This document shows, piece by piece, positions 18,105-27,026 of a DNA stretch of 64,000 bases. The position numbers and the translations under genes are program-made. Within the stretch, counting starts at the first letter, position 1, and each line of letters opens with the position of its first letter. Location of the stretch: NCBI RefSeq assembly GCF_026153355.1, contig NZ_CP110636.1, forward strand, positions 4,836,001 through 4,900,000, in the 5' to 3' direction. The stretch comes from Streptomyces endophytica. GTDB lineage: Bacteria > Actinomycetota > Actinomycetes > Streptomycetales > Streptomycetaceae. Below the pieces are notes generated by a model. That model was not told the DNA's origin, ran no database searches, and saw only the letters and a program-made list of their open reading frames with translations.

Positions 18105-19253
18105 TCACGGCGCCCCGTACGTCCGGCCCTTCCAGGCCGCGCCGCGCCCCCGGTAGTGCTGCACCGCCGAGTCCACGGTCATCAGGAGGTAGAGCAGCGC
18201 CGTGAACGGGAGCAGGGGCGCGGTCCACAGCGGCTGACCGTAGTAGCGCAGCATCGGCAGGTACGTCCCGCACATCACCGCCCAGGCCGCCCCGCCCAGT
18301 GCCGCGAGCACCGCCCCACCGCCGGCCAGCCCCGCCACCAGCGCGACCGGCGGCGCGAGATAGACCAGGGCCAGCCCCAGGACCGTGCCGAGCAGCAGCA
18401 GCGGCTGGTGCAGCAGCTGGGCGTACGCGCTGCGCGAGACCATCCGCCACAGCTCGGCCAGCCGCGGATACGGCCGCACGCTGTCCACCCGGTCCGCCAG
18501 CCCCAGCCAGATGGCGCCGCCCGACCGCTGCACCGCCCGCGCCAGCGTCACGTCGTCGATCACCGCGTGCCGGATCGCCTCCGGGACGCCCGCCCGCTCC
18601 GCCGCCTCCCGCCGCAGCAGCACACAGCCGCCGGCCGCCGCGGCGGTCCGCGCCCCCGGCCGGTTGACCCGGCGGAACGGGTACAGCTGCCCGAAGAAGT
18701 ACACGAACGCCGGCACGATCAGCCGCTCCCACCACGTCACCACCCGCAGCCGCGCCATCTGGGACACCAGGTCCAGGTCCGCCGACCGGGCCGCCGCCAC
18801 CAACTCCCGCAGGCTGTCCGGGGCGTGGGCGATGTCCGCGTCGGTCAGCAGGAGGTAGTCCGGCCCGGTCCGCTCCCGCGCGAGCGCGATCCCGTGCCGC
18901 AGGGCCCACAGCTTCCCCGTCCACCCCGGCCCGGGCTCCCCGGGCGAGGTGACCGTCAGCGGCAGCCCGCCGCGCGCGGCCGCCAGCTCCCGCGCCAGCG
19001 CGCCGGTCCCGTCGCTGCTGCCGTCGTCGACCAGGAACACCTCCGCCCGGCCCGGGTACTTCTGGCCCAGCAGCGAGGGCAGGCTCGTGGGCAGCACCGC
19101 GGCCTCGTCCCGCGCCGGCACCACCACCGCGACCGACGGCCAGCGGTCCGGGTCCCGGCGCTCCGGCAGCCGGACGTCGGTCCGCCAGAAGAAGCCCTGG
19201 CCCAGCAGCAGCCACACCCAGGCCAGCAGCGACCCGGCACCGATCCACTCCAT
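18105..19253 (-). CDS. Family 2 glycosyltransferase, HpnB-like
   Basis: 382 residues. An N-terminal membrane anchor (LLAWVWLLLGQGFFW) precedes the GT2 catalytic domain: VAVVVPARDEAAVLPTSLPS, FLVDDGSSDGTGALA, PGPGWTGKLWALRHG, and the DxD-type LLLTDADIAHAPDSL. QxxRW is replaced by a region around VIDDVTLARAVQRSGG. Three or four transmembrane helices end the protein. The GWTGKLWAL and TDADI blocks resemble the hopanoid-associated HpnB group, but no hopanoid genes are present, so the acceptor is unknown. Confidence 0.85.
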   Translation of the reverse strand: MEWIGAGSLLAWVWLLLGQGFFWRTDVRLPERRDPDRWPSVAVVVPARDEAAVLPTSLPSLLGQKYPGRAEVFLVDDGSSDGTGALARELAAARGGLPLTVTSPGEPGPGWTGKLWALRHGIALARERTGPDYLLLTDADIAHAPDSLRELVAAARSADLDLVSQMARLRVVTWWERLIVPAFVYFFGQLYPFRRVNRPGARTAAAAGGCVLLRREAAERAGVPEAIRHAVIDDVTLARAVQRSGGAIWLGLADRVDSVRPYPRLAELWRMVSRSAYAQLLHQPLLLLGTVLGLALVYLAPPVALVAGLAGGGAVLAALGGAAWAVMCGTYLPMLRYYGQPLWTAPLLPFTALLYLLMTVDSAVQHYRGRGAAWKGRTYGAP

Positions 19254-19400
19254 CGCTCCCACGGCCGCAGTCTGCCCCACCGGCCCCCGTGCCGGACGTC
19301 CCCGACGCCGCCCCGCCCGGACGTGTCCCGCCCCGGACGGGCCCGCCGTGCGGGCCACTCGCTCGCCGGGCCGGTATGACAAGTCGGACCCGCCGCCCGG

Positions 19401-19413
19401 TAAAGTGTCCGGG
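19401..19413 (+). promoter_or_regulatory. -10 box (TAAAGT) of a probable leaderless transcript
   Basis: TAAAGT at 19401-19406 ends 6 nt before the GTG start of the racemase gene. ATGACA at 19376-19381 is a -35 candidate with a 19-bp spacer. No ribosome-binding site lies before the GTG, so the mRNA probably begins at the start codon. Confidence 0.55.
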
Positions 19414-20216
19414 TGAAGATCGCGCTGATGGACTCCGGAACCGGCCTGCTCGCGGCGGCCGCGGCCGTACGGCGACTGCGGCCGGACGCCGATCTGGTCC
19501 TCTCCTCCGATCCCGACGGCATGCCCTGGGGCCCGCGCACGCCCGAGGACGTCACGGCACACGCCCTCGCGGTGGCCCGGGCGGCCGCCGCGCACCGCCC
19601 CGACGCGCTGATCGTCGCCTGCAACACCGCGTCCGTCCACGCCCTGCCCGCGTTGCGCGCCGAACTGGAACCGGCCGTCCCGGTCATCGGCACCGTCCCG
19701 GCCATCAAGCCCGCCGCGACCGGCGGCGGCCCGGTCGCCATCTGGGCCACCCCCGCCACCACGGGCAGCCCCTACCAGCGGGACCTGATCGAACGCTTCG
19801 CGCGCGGCGTGGACGTCACCGGCGTCGCCTGCCCGGGGCTCGCCGACGCGGTCGAGCAGGCCGACGAGGCCGCCATCGACGCGGCCATCGCCGTCGCCGC
19901 GGGCCGTACCCCGCGCGACGTGCGGGCCGTCGTCCTGGGCTGCACCCATTACGAGCTGGTCGCCGAACGCATCCGCGCCGCCCTCCAGCAGCCCGGCGCC
20001 CCGGCGCTCGTCCTGCACGGCTCGGCCGAGGCGGTCGCCGCCCAGGCGCTGCGCCGTATCGGTGCCGAGCCGGCGCCCGCGGCCACCCCGGCCGGCGGAC
20101 TCACCGTCCTCCTCAGCGGCCGTACGGCGGACCTCCCGGCCGCCACGCTCGCCTACGCCGAGGGCCGGCTGCTGGCGCGGTCCCGTACGGACACCGCCGG
20201 GGCGCTGAGCGGCTGA
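19413..20216 (+). CDS. Aspartate/glutamate racemase family protein (MurI-like)
   Basis: 267 residues. MKIALMDSGTGLLAAAAAV is the MurI-like N-terminal loop. The two catalytic cysteines are in IVACNTASVHALPAL and VVLGCTHYELVAE. This is the cofactor-independent racemase fold that makes D-glutamate for peptidoglycan. The usual PYG of MurI reads MPWG here and the C-terminus diverges, so it may be a paralogue with another substrate rather than the essential MurI. Divergent from the glycosyltransferase. Confidence 0.85.
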   Translation: MKIALMDSGTGLLAAAAAVRRLRPDADLVLSSDPDGMPWGPRTPEDVTAHALAVARAAAAHRPDALIVACNTASVHALPALRAELEPAVPVIGTVPAIKPAATGGGPVAIWATPATTGSPYQRDLIERFARGVDVTGVACPGLADAVEQADEAAIDAAIAVAAGRTPRDVRAVVLGCTHYELVAERIRAALQQPGAPALVLHGSAEAVAAQALRRIGAEPAPAATPAGGLTVLLSGRTADLPAATLAYAEGRLLARSRTDTAGALSG

Positions 20217-20269
20217 ACCGGGCGTTCGACACCCTGCCGCAGCGTGTGAAGACGCGTACGCTGCGTCTC

Positions 20270-20908
20270 ATGAGGGACCACCCCCACGAGGGGGCAGCAG
20301 CCCCCGGCGCAGACGGCAGCACGGACGGCGGTAGCGACGGCACCGGCCGGCCGGCGGGGCCGGGACGCGTGCCCAGTGGCGCGCACGCGGAGATCCCCGA
20401 GGTCTGGCACGGCAGCGCCACCAACCGCATCCAGTGGCTGCTGGCCGCTATCGGGGCGGCCTGTCTGGCACTCGGCATCGAGCTGGCCGTCGACAGCAGC
20501 TGGACCTCCGGTCTGGCGCCGCTGGTGATGGCGGTGGTCGGCTGTGTCGCGGCCGGCCTCCTGGTGCTGTTCGGCACGCTCGCCTTCGTCCACGTCGCGG
20601 TCCGGGTCGACAAGGAATGCCTGGAAGTGCGCTGCGGCCACATCGGTGTGCCGCGCCGCCGGATCCCCCTCGACACCGTCGTGGGGGCCGAGTTCGCGCC
20701 CCAGGTCACGCCCCGCCACTGGGGCGGCTGGGGCTACCGCTGGCGCCCGGACCAGGGCACGGCGGTGGTCGTCCGCCGCGGGGAGGCCGTGGTCCTCCGG
20801 CTCGGCGACGGGCGCACCTTCACCATCACGGTCGACGACGCCGAGGGCGCGGTCCGGGCCGTCCGCGGCCGATTGCGGCCGCGGAAGGGGAGCCCGGCGG
20901 GCGCCTGA
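20270..20908 (+). CDS. Hypothetical two-helix membrane protein
   Basis: 212 residues. An acidic/Gly-rich N-terminus of about 45 residues leads to two closely spaced transmembrane helices (LLAAIGAACLALGIELAV and VMAVVGCVAAGLLVLFGTLA). A soluble C-terminal beta domain follows (VAVRVDKECLEVRCGHIGVP, GTAVVVRRGEAVVLRLGDGR) that looks PH-like. I do not recognise a named family with certainty. TACGCT at 20257-20262 lies 7 nt before the ATG, suggesting a leaderless mRNA. Confidence 0.75.
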   Translation: MRDHPHEGAAAPGADGSTDGGSDGTGRPAGPGRVPSGAHAEIPEVWHGSATNRIQWLLAAIGAACLALGIELAVDSSWTSGLAPLVMAVVGCVAAGLLVLFGTLAFVHVAVRVDKECLEVRCGHIGVPRRRIPLDTVVGAEFAPQVTPRHWGGWGYRWRPDQGTAVVVRRGEAVVLRLGDGRTFTITVDDAEGAVRAVRGRLRPRKGSPAGA

Positions 20909-20972
20909 GCCTGCCCTGGGGCGTGCGGAGCGGACCGTGCCGCGGGATCGGGGAGCTCTCCGGGACGTCCCG

Positions 20973-20985
20973 TAGGGTCGGAGCA
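20973..20985 (+). promoter_or_regulatory. -10 box (TAGGGT) of a probable leaderless transcript
   Basis: TAGGGT at 20973-20978 ends 6 nt before the ATG of the Nudix gene. The only GGAG is 1-2 nt from the ATG, too close to serve as a ribosome-binding site. Confidence 0.5.
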
Positions 20986-21467
20986 TGGCAACCCCCGAAT
21001 TCATCCGTGACCTCCGGAGCTCCATCGGCCGGCAGCTGCTGTGGCTGCCCGGGGTGACCGCGGTCGTCTTCGACGACGAGGGACGGGTCCTGCTGGGCAA
21101 GCGGGCCGACACCGGCGGCTGGTCGGTGATCGGCGGCATTCCCGAGCCCGGTGAGCAGCCCGCCGAGACCGCGGTGCGCGAGGTCTATGAGGAGACCGCG
21201 GTACGGGTGGTCCCCGAGGGGGTGGTCCTCGTCGAGGCCATGCCGCCCACGCGGTACCCCAACGGCGACGTCTGCCAGTTCATGGACGTGACGCTGCGCT
21301 GCCGCGCGGTCGGCGGCCGGGCCCGGGTCAACGACGACGAGTCGCTGGAGGTCGGCTGGTTCGCCATGGACGCCCTTCCCGAGCTGGACACGTACGCGCT
21401 GACCCGCATCCACCGGGCCGTCGCGGCCGGCCCGACGTGGTTCCACGGCATGGCGGAAGAGGACTAG
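20985..21467 (+). CDS. Nudix hydrolase
   Basis: 160 residues. The Nudix box spans about residues 50-73 (GGIPEPGEQPAETAVREVYE followed by ETAV), matching Gx5Ex7REUxEExGU except that the final G is T. The N-terminus (LLWLPGVTAVVFDDEGRVLL) is typical of ADP-ribose or nucleotide-sugar pyrophosphatases. The substrate is not predictable. Monocistronic. Confidence 0.9.
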   Translation: MATPEFIRDLRSSIGRQLLWLPGVTAVVFDDEGRVLLGKRADTGGWSVIGGIPEPGEQPAETAVREVYEETAVRVVPEGVVLVEAMPPTRYPNGDVCQFMDVTLRCRAVGGRARVNDDESLEVGWFAMDALPELDTYALTRIHRAVAAGPTWFHGMAEED

Positions 21468-21515
21468 AGAGGACCAGGGAGGACCAGAAGGGCGGCCTGC
21501 CCGGAAGACCGGCCC

Positions 21516-22061
21516 CTACAGCTCCTCCGTCGAGGGGTCGTCCATCGGGGCGGAGGGATCACCGGGCAGCGGGGGCAGCTGGGAGCCGTCCGGGGCGTCG
21601 GGCTCGTCCGGCCCGCCGGGGGCGTCCGGTCCGGTGTCCTGGTCGTCCGCCTCCTCCGTGTGCATCTCCCGCTCGTTCTTGCTGCAGGCCGAGATCCAGG
21701 TGCCGGTCGGCCCGCTCTCGTAGTGGCAGAACCAGCCCCGTACGGACAGCGTGCCGCGGTCGTCACCGGCCTCCCGCGGCGCCCGCAGGAAGAACTCGGT
21801 CATCACGCCCCGGGCCTCGGCGCACGGCACCGTGCCCGCGGCCGTCGGATCCGCGTACAGCGCCACGTCCCCCTCCTGGCCCAGCGCGTCGTGCAGCCGC
21901 CCGCAGCTCACCGGCTGACCGGGCACAGCCGGGGAGCCCTCGCCGGTGCGCTGCGGACCGGGCCCGGTGGACGACGAGCGGGTCCCGTCGCCGTCCTCGT
22001 CCGCGCAGCCCGCCGCGGTCAGCGCGAGCAGCACGGTCGGCACGGTGATCAGCCTCCGCAT
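21516..22061 (-). CDS. Putative secreted lipoprotein
   Basis: 181 residues with a type II signal (MRRLITVPTVLLALTAAGC); the Cys at position 19 is the lipidation site. The mature part has a conserved-looking core with three cysteines (VSCGRLHDALG, VPCAEARGVMTEF, ISACSKNERE) and an acidic Asp/Pro tail. AGGGAG precedes the ATG. No function is recognised. Confidence 0.8.
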   Translation of the reverse strand: MRRLITVPTVLLALTAAGCADEDGDGTRSSSTGPGPQRTGEGSPAVPGQPVSCGRLHDALGQEGDVALYADPTAAGTVPCAEARGVMTEFFLRAPREAGDDRGTLSVRGWFCHYESGPTGTWISACSKNEREMHTEEADDQDTGPDAPGGPDEPDAPDGSQLPPLPGDPSAPMDDPSTEEL

Positions 22062-22286
22062 GTGGGACTCCCTCGTGGCGGCGGTGCAGGCGGCGCGCTG
22101 CGTCGTACGACGCTAGGAGCCCGGCGGGGGCGCGGCGAACCGGAGCGGCCGATCAGGTGATCCGGCGCGTCGCGCCCGCCCGCTTCCCGGCCCGCCGTCC
22201 TGCGCCGGCCACCCGGGTGGCCGGGCCCCATGTCCCGCCCGCGAACTGTGGTGCCGCGGCACATCGGTGCCCCGCCCGCCCCTGCC

Positions 22287-22299
22287 TAGGGTGCGGGCA
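22287..22299 (+). promoter_or_regulatory. -10 box (TAGGGT) of a probable leaderless transcript
   Basis: TAGGGT at 22287-22292 ends 6 nt before the ATG of the 3-hydroxybutyrate dehydrogenase gene; no ribosome-binding site intervenes. Confidence 0.5.
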
Positions 22300-23093
22300 T
22301 GACCACGATCGGCACCCCGGGCCCGGTATCCCTCGACCTCGGCGGCCGCACCGCGCTCGTCACCGGCGCGGCCGGCGGCATCGGACGCGCCTGCGCCCTG
22401 CGGCTGGCGGCGGCCGGCGCCACGGTGCGGGCGGTCGACCGGGACGCCGCCGGCCTGGAAGCGCTGGCCGCGGACCTCCCGGACGGCACCGGCGGCAGCA
22501 TCGAGCCGCGGGCCCTCGACCTGACCGACCTCGACGCCGCCGAGCGGGCCGCGGCCGGCACCGACCTGCTGGTCAACAACGCCGGCCTGCAACTCGTGCG
22601 CCCCATCGAGGAGTTCCCGCCCGAGGTCTTCCACCAGGTGCTGACCGTGATGCTGGAGGCACCCTTCCGGCTGCTGCGCGGCGCCCTGCCGCACATGTAC
22701 GAGCGGGGGTGGGGCCGGATCGTCAACATCTCGTCCGTGCACGGGCTGCGGGCCTCACCGTTCAAGTCCGCCTATGTGGCGGCCAAACACGGTCTGGAGG
22801 GCCTGTCGAAGACCGCCGCCCTGGAGGGCGCCCCGCACGGCGTCACCAGCAACTGCGTCAACCCCGGCTACGTCCGCACCCCGCTCGTCGAACGGCAGAT
22901 AGCCGACCAGGCCGCCGCGCACGGCATCCCCGGGGAGCGGGTGCTGGCCGACGTCCTGCTCGCCGACGCGGCCGTCAAGCGGCTGCTCGAACCGGAGGAG
23001 GTCGCCGAGGCGGTCGCGTACCTGTGCACCCCGCAGGCGTCCTTCGTGACGGGGGTCTCGCTCACCCTGGACGGCGGCTGGACCGCGCACTGA
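22299..23093 (+). CDS. 3-hydroxybutyrate dehydrogenase-like SDR
   Basis: 264 residues, classical short-chain dehydrogenase. TGAAGGIGRACAL is the NAD-binding loop, LVNNAGLQLVRPIEEFP the NNAG motif, and YVAAKHGLEGLSK holds the catalytic Tyr and Lys, preceded by the Ser of NISSVHG. The pattern ISSVHGLRASPFKSAYVAAK and the GYVRTPLVERQI segment match 3-hydroxybutyrate dehydrogenases, which interconvert 3-hydroxybutyrate and acetoacetate. It is followed 76 bp later by a GAF/PucR regulator, and an MHS-type transporter lies beyond; a substrate-uptake and oxidation unit is a reasonable inference. Confidence 0.87.
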   Translation: MTTIGTPGPVSLDLGGRTALVTGAAGGIGRACALRLAAAGATVRAVDRDAAGLEALAADLPDGTGGSIEPRALDLTDLDAAERAAAGTDLLVNNAGLQLVRPIEEFPPEVFHQVLTVMLEAPFRLLRGALPHMYERGWGRIVNISSVHGLRASPFKSAYVAAKHGLEGLSKTAALEGAPHGVTSNCVNPGYVRTPLVERQIADQAAAHGIPGERVLADVLLADAAVKRLLEPEEVAEAVAYLCTPQASFVTGVSLTLDGGWTAH

Positions 23094-23112
23094 CGGTCCA
23101 GGGGCGGCAGCG

Positions 23113-23144
23113 GCGCCAGGGGAGACACCCCGCGCCCCTGGCGC
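23113..23144 (+). terminator. Hairpin between the SDR and the GAF/PucR gene
   Basis: GCGCCAGGGG (23113-23122) pairs perfectly with CCCCTGGCGC (23135-23144), with a 12-nt loop. It lies between the dehydrogenase stop and the next start. No T tract follows, as is common in high-GC actinobacteria. It may attenuate read-through. Confidence 0.55.
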
Positions 23145-23169
23145 ACGGCGACGACCCGAAGGTATCCCT

Positions 23170-25131
23170 GTGACCATGCCCACCGATCCGTCCCCGTCCG
23201 CGCCAGCCACCGAACCGGCCCCGTCCCCGTCCGCCACCGAACCGGCCGAGGCCCCCTTCCTCGCCCTGCTCGCCGCCGACGCCCCCGCGGAGGACTACGA
23301 GCGGCCGGTGCTGCGCGCCCGTGCCGAGGGTGCCGCGCCCGGCCGGCTCGCCGCCCTGGAGCGGGCCAAGCGCCAGGCGCTCCGGATACGCACCGAACTG
23401 GAGGGCCGCCGGCGGCGCGAGGCCGAACTGTCCGCGCTCTACGCCACCGCGCACGACCTGGCCGGACTGCGCGACCTGGACGCCGTCCTGCGGGCCATCG
23501 TGCGCCGGGCCCGCTCCCTGCTGGGCACCGAGGTCGCCTACCTCACCCTCAACGACCCGGCCGCCGGCGACACCTACATGCGGGTCACCGACGGTTCGGT
23601 CTCCGCGCGCTTCCAGCAACTGCGGCTCGGCATGGGCGAGGGACTGGGCGGCCTGGTCGCGCAGACCGCCCGGCCGTACGTGACCGACAGCTACTTCCAC
23701 GACGGGCGGTTCCGGCACACCGGCACCATCGACGCCGGGGTCCGCGACGAGGGCCTGGTGGCGATCCTGGGCGTGCCACTGATGCTGGGCAGCGGGGTCA
23801 TCGGGGTGCTGTTCGCCGCCGACCGCCGCGAGCGGGTCTTCGAACCCGGCCAGATCGCCCTGCTCGCCGCCCACGCGGCGCACGCCGCGGTCGCCCTGGA
23901 CACCGCCCGCCTGCTCGCCGAGACCCGTAAGGCGCTCACCGAACTGGAGGCGGCCAACGAGATCATCCGCGACCGCAGTGCGGTCATCGAGCGCGCCTCG
24001 GACATCCACGACCGGCTGACGGAACTGGTGCTGCGCGGCGGTGGCGTGCAGGACGTCGCGGCCGCGGTGGCCGAAGTGCTGCACGGCGAGGTGGAGTTCA
24101 CCGAGCCCGCGGACGCCCCGGCCGCCGCCCTGGACCGCTCCCGCGCCGACGGGCACGCCGTACGGGACGGTGCCGACTGGGTCGCGGCGGTATCGGCGGG
24201 CGGGGAGGTCCTCGGCGCGCTGGTCCTGCGCGGCCACCCGGCCCTGGACCCGGTCGACCAGCGGACCCTGGAGCGGGCCGCCGTGGTCACCTCGCTGCTG
24301 CTGCTCGCCCGCCGGACCGCGGGCGAGGCCGAACAGCGGGTCCGCGGCGAGCTGTTGGACGACCTCCTGGACGCCTCCGGGCGCGACCCCCGGCTGCTGC
24401 GGGAACGCGCCGCCCGGGTCGGCGCCGACCTCGACGCACCGCAGGTCGTCCTGGCCGCCCGGGTCGACGCCCCCGCCGCCCAGGACGTCGCCGGCGACCG
24501 GCGGCGCCTGTGGTCGGCGGCCTCCCACCTCGCCGCCACCGGGCACGGCCTGGCCGCGGTCCGCGAGGGCGGGGCCGTCCTGCTGCTGCCGCTCGGGCCC
24601 GACGGCGATCCGGCGCGGCACGCCCGGGAGATCGCCGCCCGGCTGGGCGCCGCGCTCCACGTACCGGTCACCGTCGGTGCCTCGGCCCCGGTCCCGGCTC
24701 CCGCCGGACGGCCCGCGGCGGTCGCCGACGCGTACGCGGAGGCCCGGCGCTGCCGGGAGGCGCTGCGGGTGCTGGGCCGGGCCGGTCAGGGCGCGGCCGC
24801 CGCCGACTTCGGTTTCCTGGGACTGCTGCTCGCCGACACCCGCGACGTCGACGGGTTCGTGCGCCGTACGCTCGGCGTGGTCGCCGACTACGACGCCCGC
24901 CGCGGGACGGAGCTGCTGCGCACACTCCAGGCGTACTTCGCCTGCGGGATGAGCCCGGGCCGCACCAAGGACGAGCTGCACGTCCACGTGAACACCGTCG
25001 CGCAGCGCCTGGAACGGGTGGGCCGGCTGCTGGGACCCGACTGGCAGAGCCCGGCGCGCGCCCTGGAGCTCCAACTGGCGCTGCGGCTGCACCAGCTCTC
25101 GTCCGCGGTGGAGCACGGCAGCGAGCGGTAG
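23170..25131 (+). CDS. GAF-domain transcriptional regulator with PucR-type C-terminal HTH
   Basis: 653 residues. After a Pro/Ser-rich start, a short coiled coil (residues about 60-85) leads to a GAF domain at about 95-250 (LRDLDAVLRAIVRRARSLLG, VTDSYFHDGRFRHTGTIDAG, LGVPLMLGSGVIGVLFAADR). A long helix and a degenerate GGDEF-like/CdaR middle follow. The C-terminal PucR helix-turn-helix is at about 580-640 (LLRTLQAYFACGMSPGRTKD, HVHVNTVAQRLERV). Such proteins activate catabolic genes, often next to them; here the adjacent SDR and the MHS transporter are likely targets. The GTG at 23170 or the ATG at 23176 may be the start. Confidence 0.85.
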   Translation: MTMPTDPSPSAPATEPAPSPSATEPAEAPFLALLAADAPAEDYERPVLRARAEGAAPGRLAALERAKRQALRIRTELEGRRRREAELSALYATAHDLAGLRDLDAVLRAIVRRARSLLGTEVAYLTLNDPAAGDTYMRVTDGSVSARFQQLRLGMGEGLGGLVAQTARPYVTDSYFHDGRFRHTGTIDAGVRDEGLVAILGVPLMLGSGVIGVLFAADRRERVFEPGQIALLAAHAAHAAVALDTARLLAETRKALTELEAANEIIRDRSAVIERASDIHDRLTELVLRGGGVQDVAAAVAEVLHGEVEFTEPADAPAAALDRSRADGHAVRDGADWVAAVSAGGEVLGALVLRGHPALDPVDQRTLERAAVVTSLLLLARRTAGEAEQRVRGELLDDLLDASGRDPRLLRERAARVGADLDAPQVVLAARVDAPAAQDVAGDRRRLWSAASHLAATGHGLAAVREGGAVLLLPLGPDGDPARHAREIAARLGAALHVPVTVGASAPVPAPAGRPAAVADAYAEARRCREALRVLGRAGQGAAAADFGFLGLLLADTRDVDGFVRRTLGVVADYDARRGTELLRTLQAYFACGMSPGRTKDELHVHVNTVAQRLERVGRLLGPDWQSPARALELQLALRLHQLSSAVEHGSER

Positions 25132-25359
25132 CGGCGCGGCGAAGCGGGGGCGGCACGGCGAACGGGCCGGAGGCGGTGGACGGGCCGGTGGCGCGGGCGA
25201 AACGGAGGAGTAACGGGCCCGTCGCTCCGGGTGCGCCCCCGTATGGCGTGCGGCAGCCTGGATCCGGAGCCCTCCATTCCGCGAGTGCTCCGTACGTCCC
25301 GTGGCTTCTCCGCCCGTCCGCGGACCACGGGTCACAGATCACGCACGAAGGAGTTGGAC

Positions 25360-25557
25360 ATGGCCGGCAAGGGCGCCAAGGACAAGATGAAGGGCAAGGC
25401 CAAGCAGGTCACCGGCAAGATCACCGGTGACGACCGGCTGAAGGCCGAAGGCCGGATGGAAGAGGCCAAGGGCAAGGCCAAGGACACCATGGACGACGCC
25501 GGGGAGAACATCCGCGGCACCAAGGAGTCCCTGAAGCGCAGGACCGAGCGGTCCTGA
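25360..25557 (+). CDS. CsbD-like stress protein
   Basis: 65 residues, highly charged: MAGKGAKDKMKGKAKQVTGK, then ITGDDRLKAEGRMEEAKGKA. This is the CsbD family (YjbJ-like), small helical, soluble proteins made under general stress in Bacillus and others. AAGGAG sits 7 nt before the ATG. Monocistronic and closed by a strong hairpin. Confidence 0.93.
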   Translation: MAGKGAKDKMKGKAKQVTGKITGDDRLKAEGRMEEAKGKAKDTMDDAGENIRGTKESLKRRTERS

Positions 25558-25561
25558 CGTC

Positions 25562-25630
25562 CGGCGGGGGCGCGGCGGGCGAGCTTGCCCCGTCTCCCGG
25601 AGCGTCCCACGGCCCGCCGCGCCCCCGCCG
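25562..25630. terminator. Bidirectional terminator, 19-bp perfect stem
   Basis: Positions 25562-25580 and 25612-25630 are perfectly complementary, all G/C (starting CGGCGGGGGCGCGG), with a 31-nt loop. It lies exactly between the csbD stop and the stop of the convergent transporter gene, so it can serve both. Confidence 0.75.
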
Positions 25631-25634
25631 CACA

Positions 25635-27026
25635 TCAGACCCCCACCTGCTGCCCGTCGCCGGCCCTGCCGGAGGCGGGCCGCGGCCCGTCCTCCGCCAC
25701 CGCCGCCAGGTCCCGGCTGCGGGTCTCCCGGGCCACACCCACCGCGACCAGGGTCAACAGGGCGGCCGCGATGACGTACAGCGCGATCGGCGCCGGGCCG
25801 CCGAAGTCGGCGAGCAGCGCGGTCGCGATCAGCGGGGCCGGCGCACCGGCGGCGACCGACGCGAACTGGGCCCCGATCGAGGCGCCCGAATACCGCATCC
25901 GGGTCGCGAACATCTCCGCGAAGAAGGCCGCCTGGGGGGCGTACATCGCGCCGTGGAAGAACAGCCCGACGCCCACCGCGAGCAGCAGCGGACCGAACCG
26001 GCCGGAGTCCACCAGCGCGAAGAACGGGAACGCCCAGGCGCCGACGCCGGCCGCGCCCAGCAGATAGACCGGCCGGCGCCCGATCCGGTCCGAGAGCGCG
26101 CCCCAGGCGGGGATCACCGCGAAGTGCAGCGCCGAGGCGATCAGCACCGCGTTCAGCGCGGTCTGCTGCGCCACTCCGGCGTGCGAGGTCGCGTAGACCA
26201 GCACGAACGCCGTGAGGACGTAGTACGAGATGTTCTCGGCCATCCGTGCGCCCATCGCGATCAGCACCTCGCGCCAGTGGTGCCGGAGCACCGCGAGCAG
26301 CGGCGGCTTCTCCGCGCGGGTGGCCGCCCCCTGCGCCCGGCGGGCCTCGGCACGCTCCAACGCCGCCCGGAACACGGGCGATTCGTCCACCGACAGCCGC
26401 ATCCACAGCCCGACCAGGACCAGCACGCCGGAGAGCAGGAACGGCACCCGCCACCCCCAGGCGGCGAACGCCGCGGCCGGCAGCAGCGCCGTCATCAGCG
26501 AGAGCACGCCGGTGGCCAGCAACTGCCCCGCGGGCGCCCCGGTTTGCGGCCACGAGGCCCAGAACCCGCGCCGCCGTGCATCACCGTGCTCCGACACCAG
26601 CAGCACCGCGCCGCCCCACTCACCGCCCAGCGCGAACCCCTGGACCAGCCGCAGCACGGTCAGCAGCACCGGCGCCGCCGTACCGATCGTGGCGTGTGTC
26701 GGCAGCAGCCCGATCGCGAACGTGGCGCCGCCCATCAGCACCAGGCTCAGCACCAGCAGCTTCTTCCGGCCCAGCCGGTCGCCGAAGTGCCCGAAGACCA
26801 GCGCTCCGACGGGCCGCGCGGCGAACCCCACCGCGTAGGTCAGGAACGCCAGCAGGGTCCCGACGAGCGGATCGGAACCGGGGAAGAACAGCTTGTTGAA
26901 GACCAGCGCGGCGGCGGATCCGTAGAGGAAGAAGTCGTACCACTCGATGGTGGTCCCGATCAGGCTGGCGGCGACGATGCGCTTGAGGTCGGCCGGTGGT
27001 GGGGGAGCGGTTGCTGCGCGGGCCAT
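25635..27026 (-). CDS. MHS-family MFS transporter
   Basis: 463 residues with twelve predicted transmembrane helices. The metabolite:H+ symporter signature is clear: ASLIGTTIEWYDFFLYGSAA near the start, then GHFGDRLGRKKLLVLSL (the loop 2-3 motif), RLVQGFALGGEWGGAVLLVS, and SDRIGRRPVYLLGAAG in the second half. Relatives carry organic acids, betaines or shikimate. It converges on csbD and lies near the hydroxybutyrate dehydrogenase and PucR regulator, so an organic acid substrate fits. The ATG at 27026 is preferred over the upstream frame because GGAAGTGG precedes it. Confidence 0.9.
   Translation of the reverse strand: MARAATAPPPPADLKRIVAASLIGTTIEWYDFFLYGSAAALVFNKLFFPGSDPLVGTLLAFLTYAVGFAARPVGALVFGHFGDRLGRKKLLVLSLVLMGGATFAIGLLPTHATIGTAAPVLLTVLRLVQGFALGGEWGGAVLLVSEHGDARRRGFWASWPQTGAPAGQLLATGVLSLMTALLPAAAFAAWGWRVPFLLSGVLVLVGLWMRLSVDESPVFRAALERAEARRAQGAATRAEKPPLLAVLRHHWREVLIAMGARMAENISYYVLTAFVLVYATSHAGVAQQTALNAVLIASALHFAVIPAWGALSDRIGRRPVYLLGAAGVGAWAFPFFALVDSGRFGPLLLAVGVGLFFHGAMYAPQAAFFAEMFATRMRYSGASIGAQFASVAAGAPAPLIATALLADFGGPAPIALYVIAAALLTLVAVGVARETRSRDLAAVAEDGPRPASGRAGDGQQVGV

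Noticed and set aside
23062-25335. A 757-codon open frame antisense to the GAF/PucR gene
   Set aside because: It mirrors the real gene's codon positions and has no recognisable domain.
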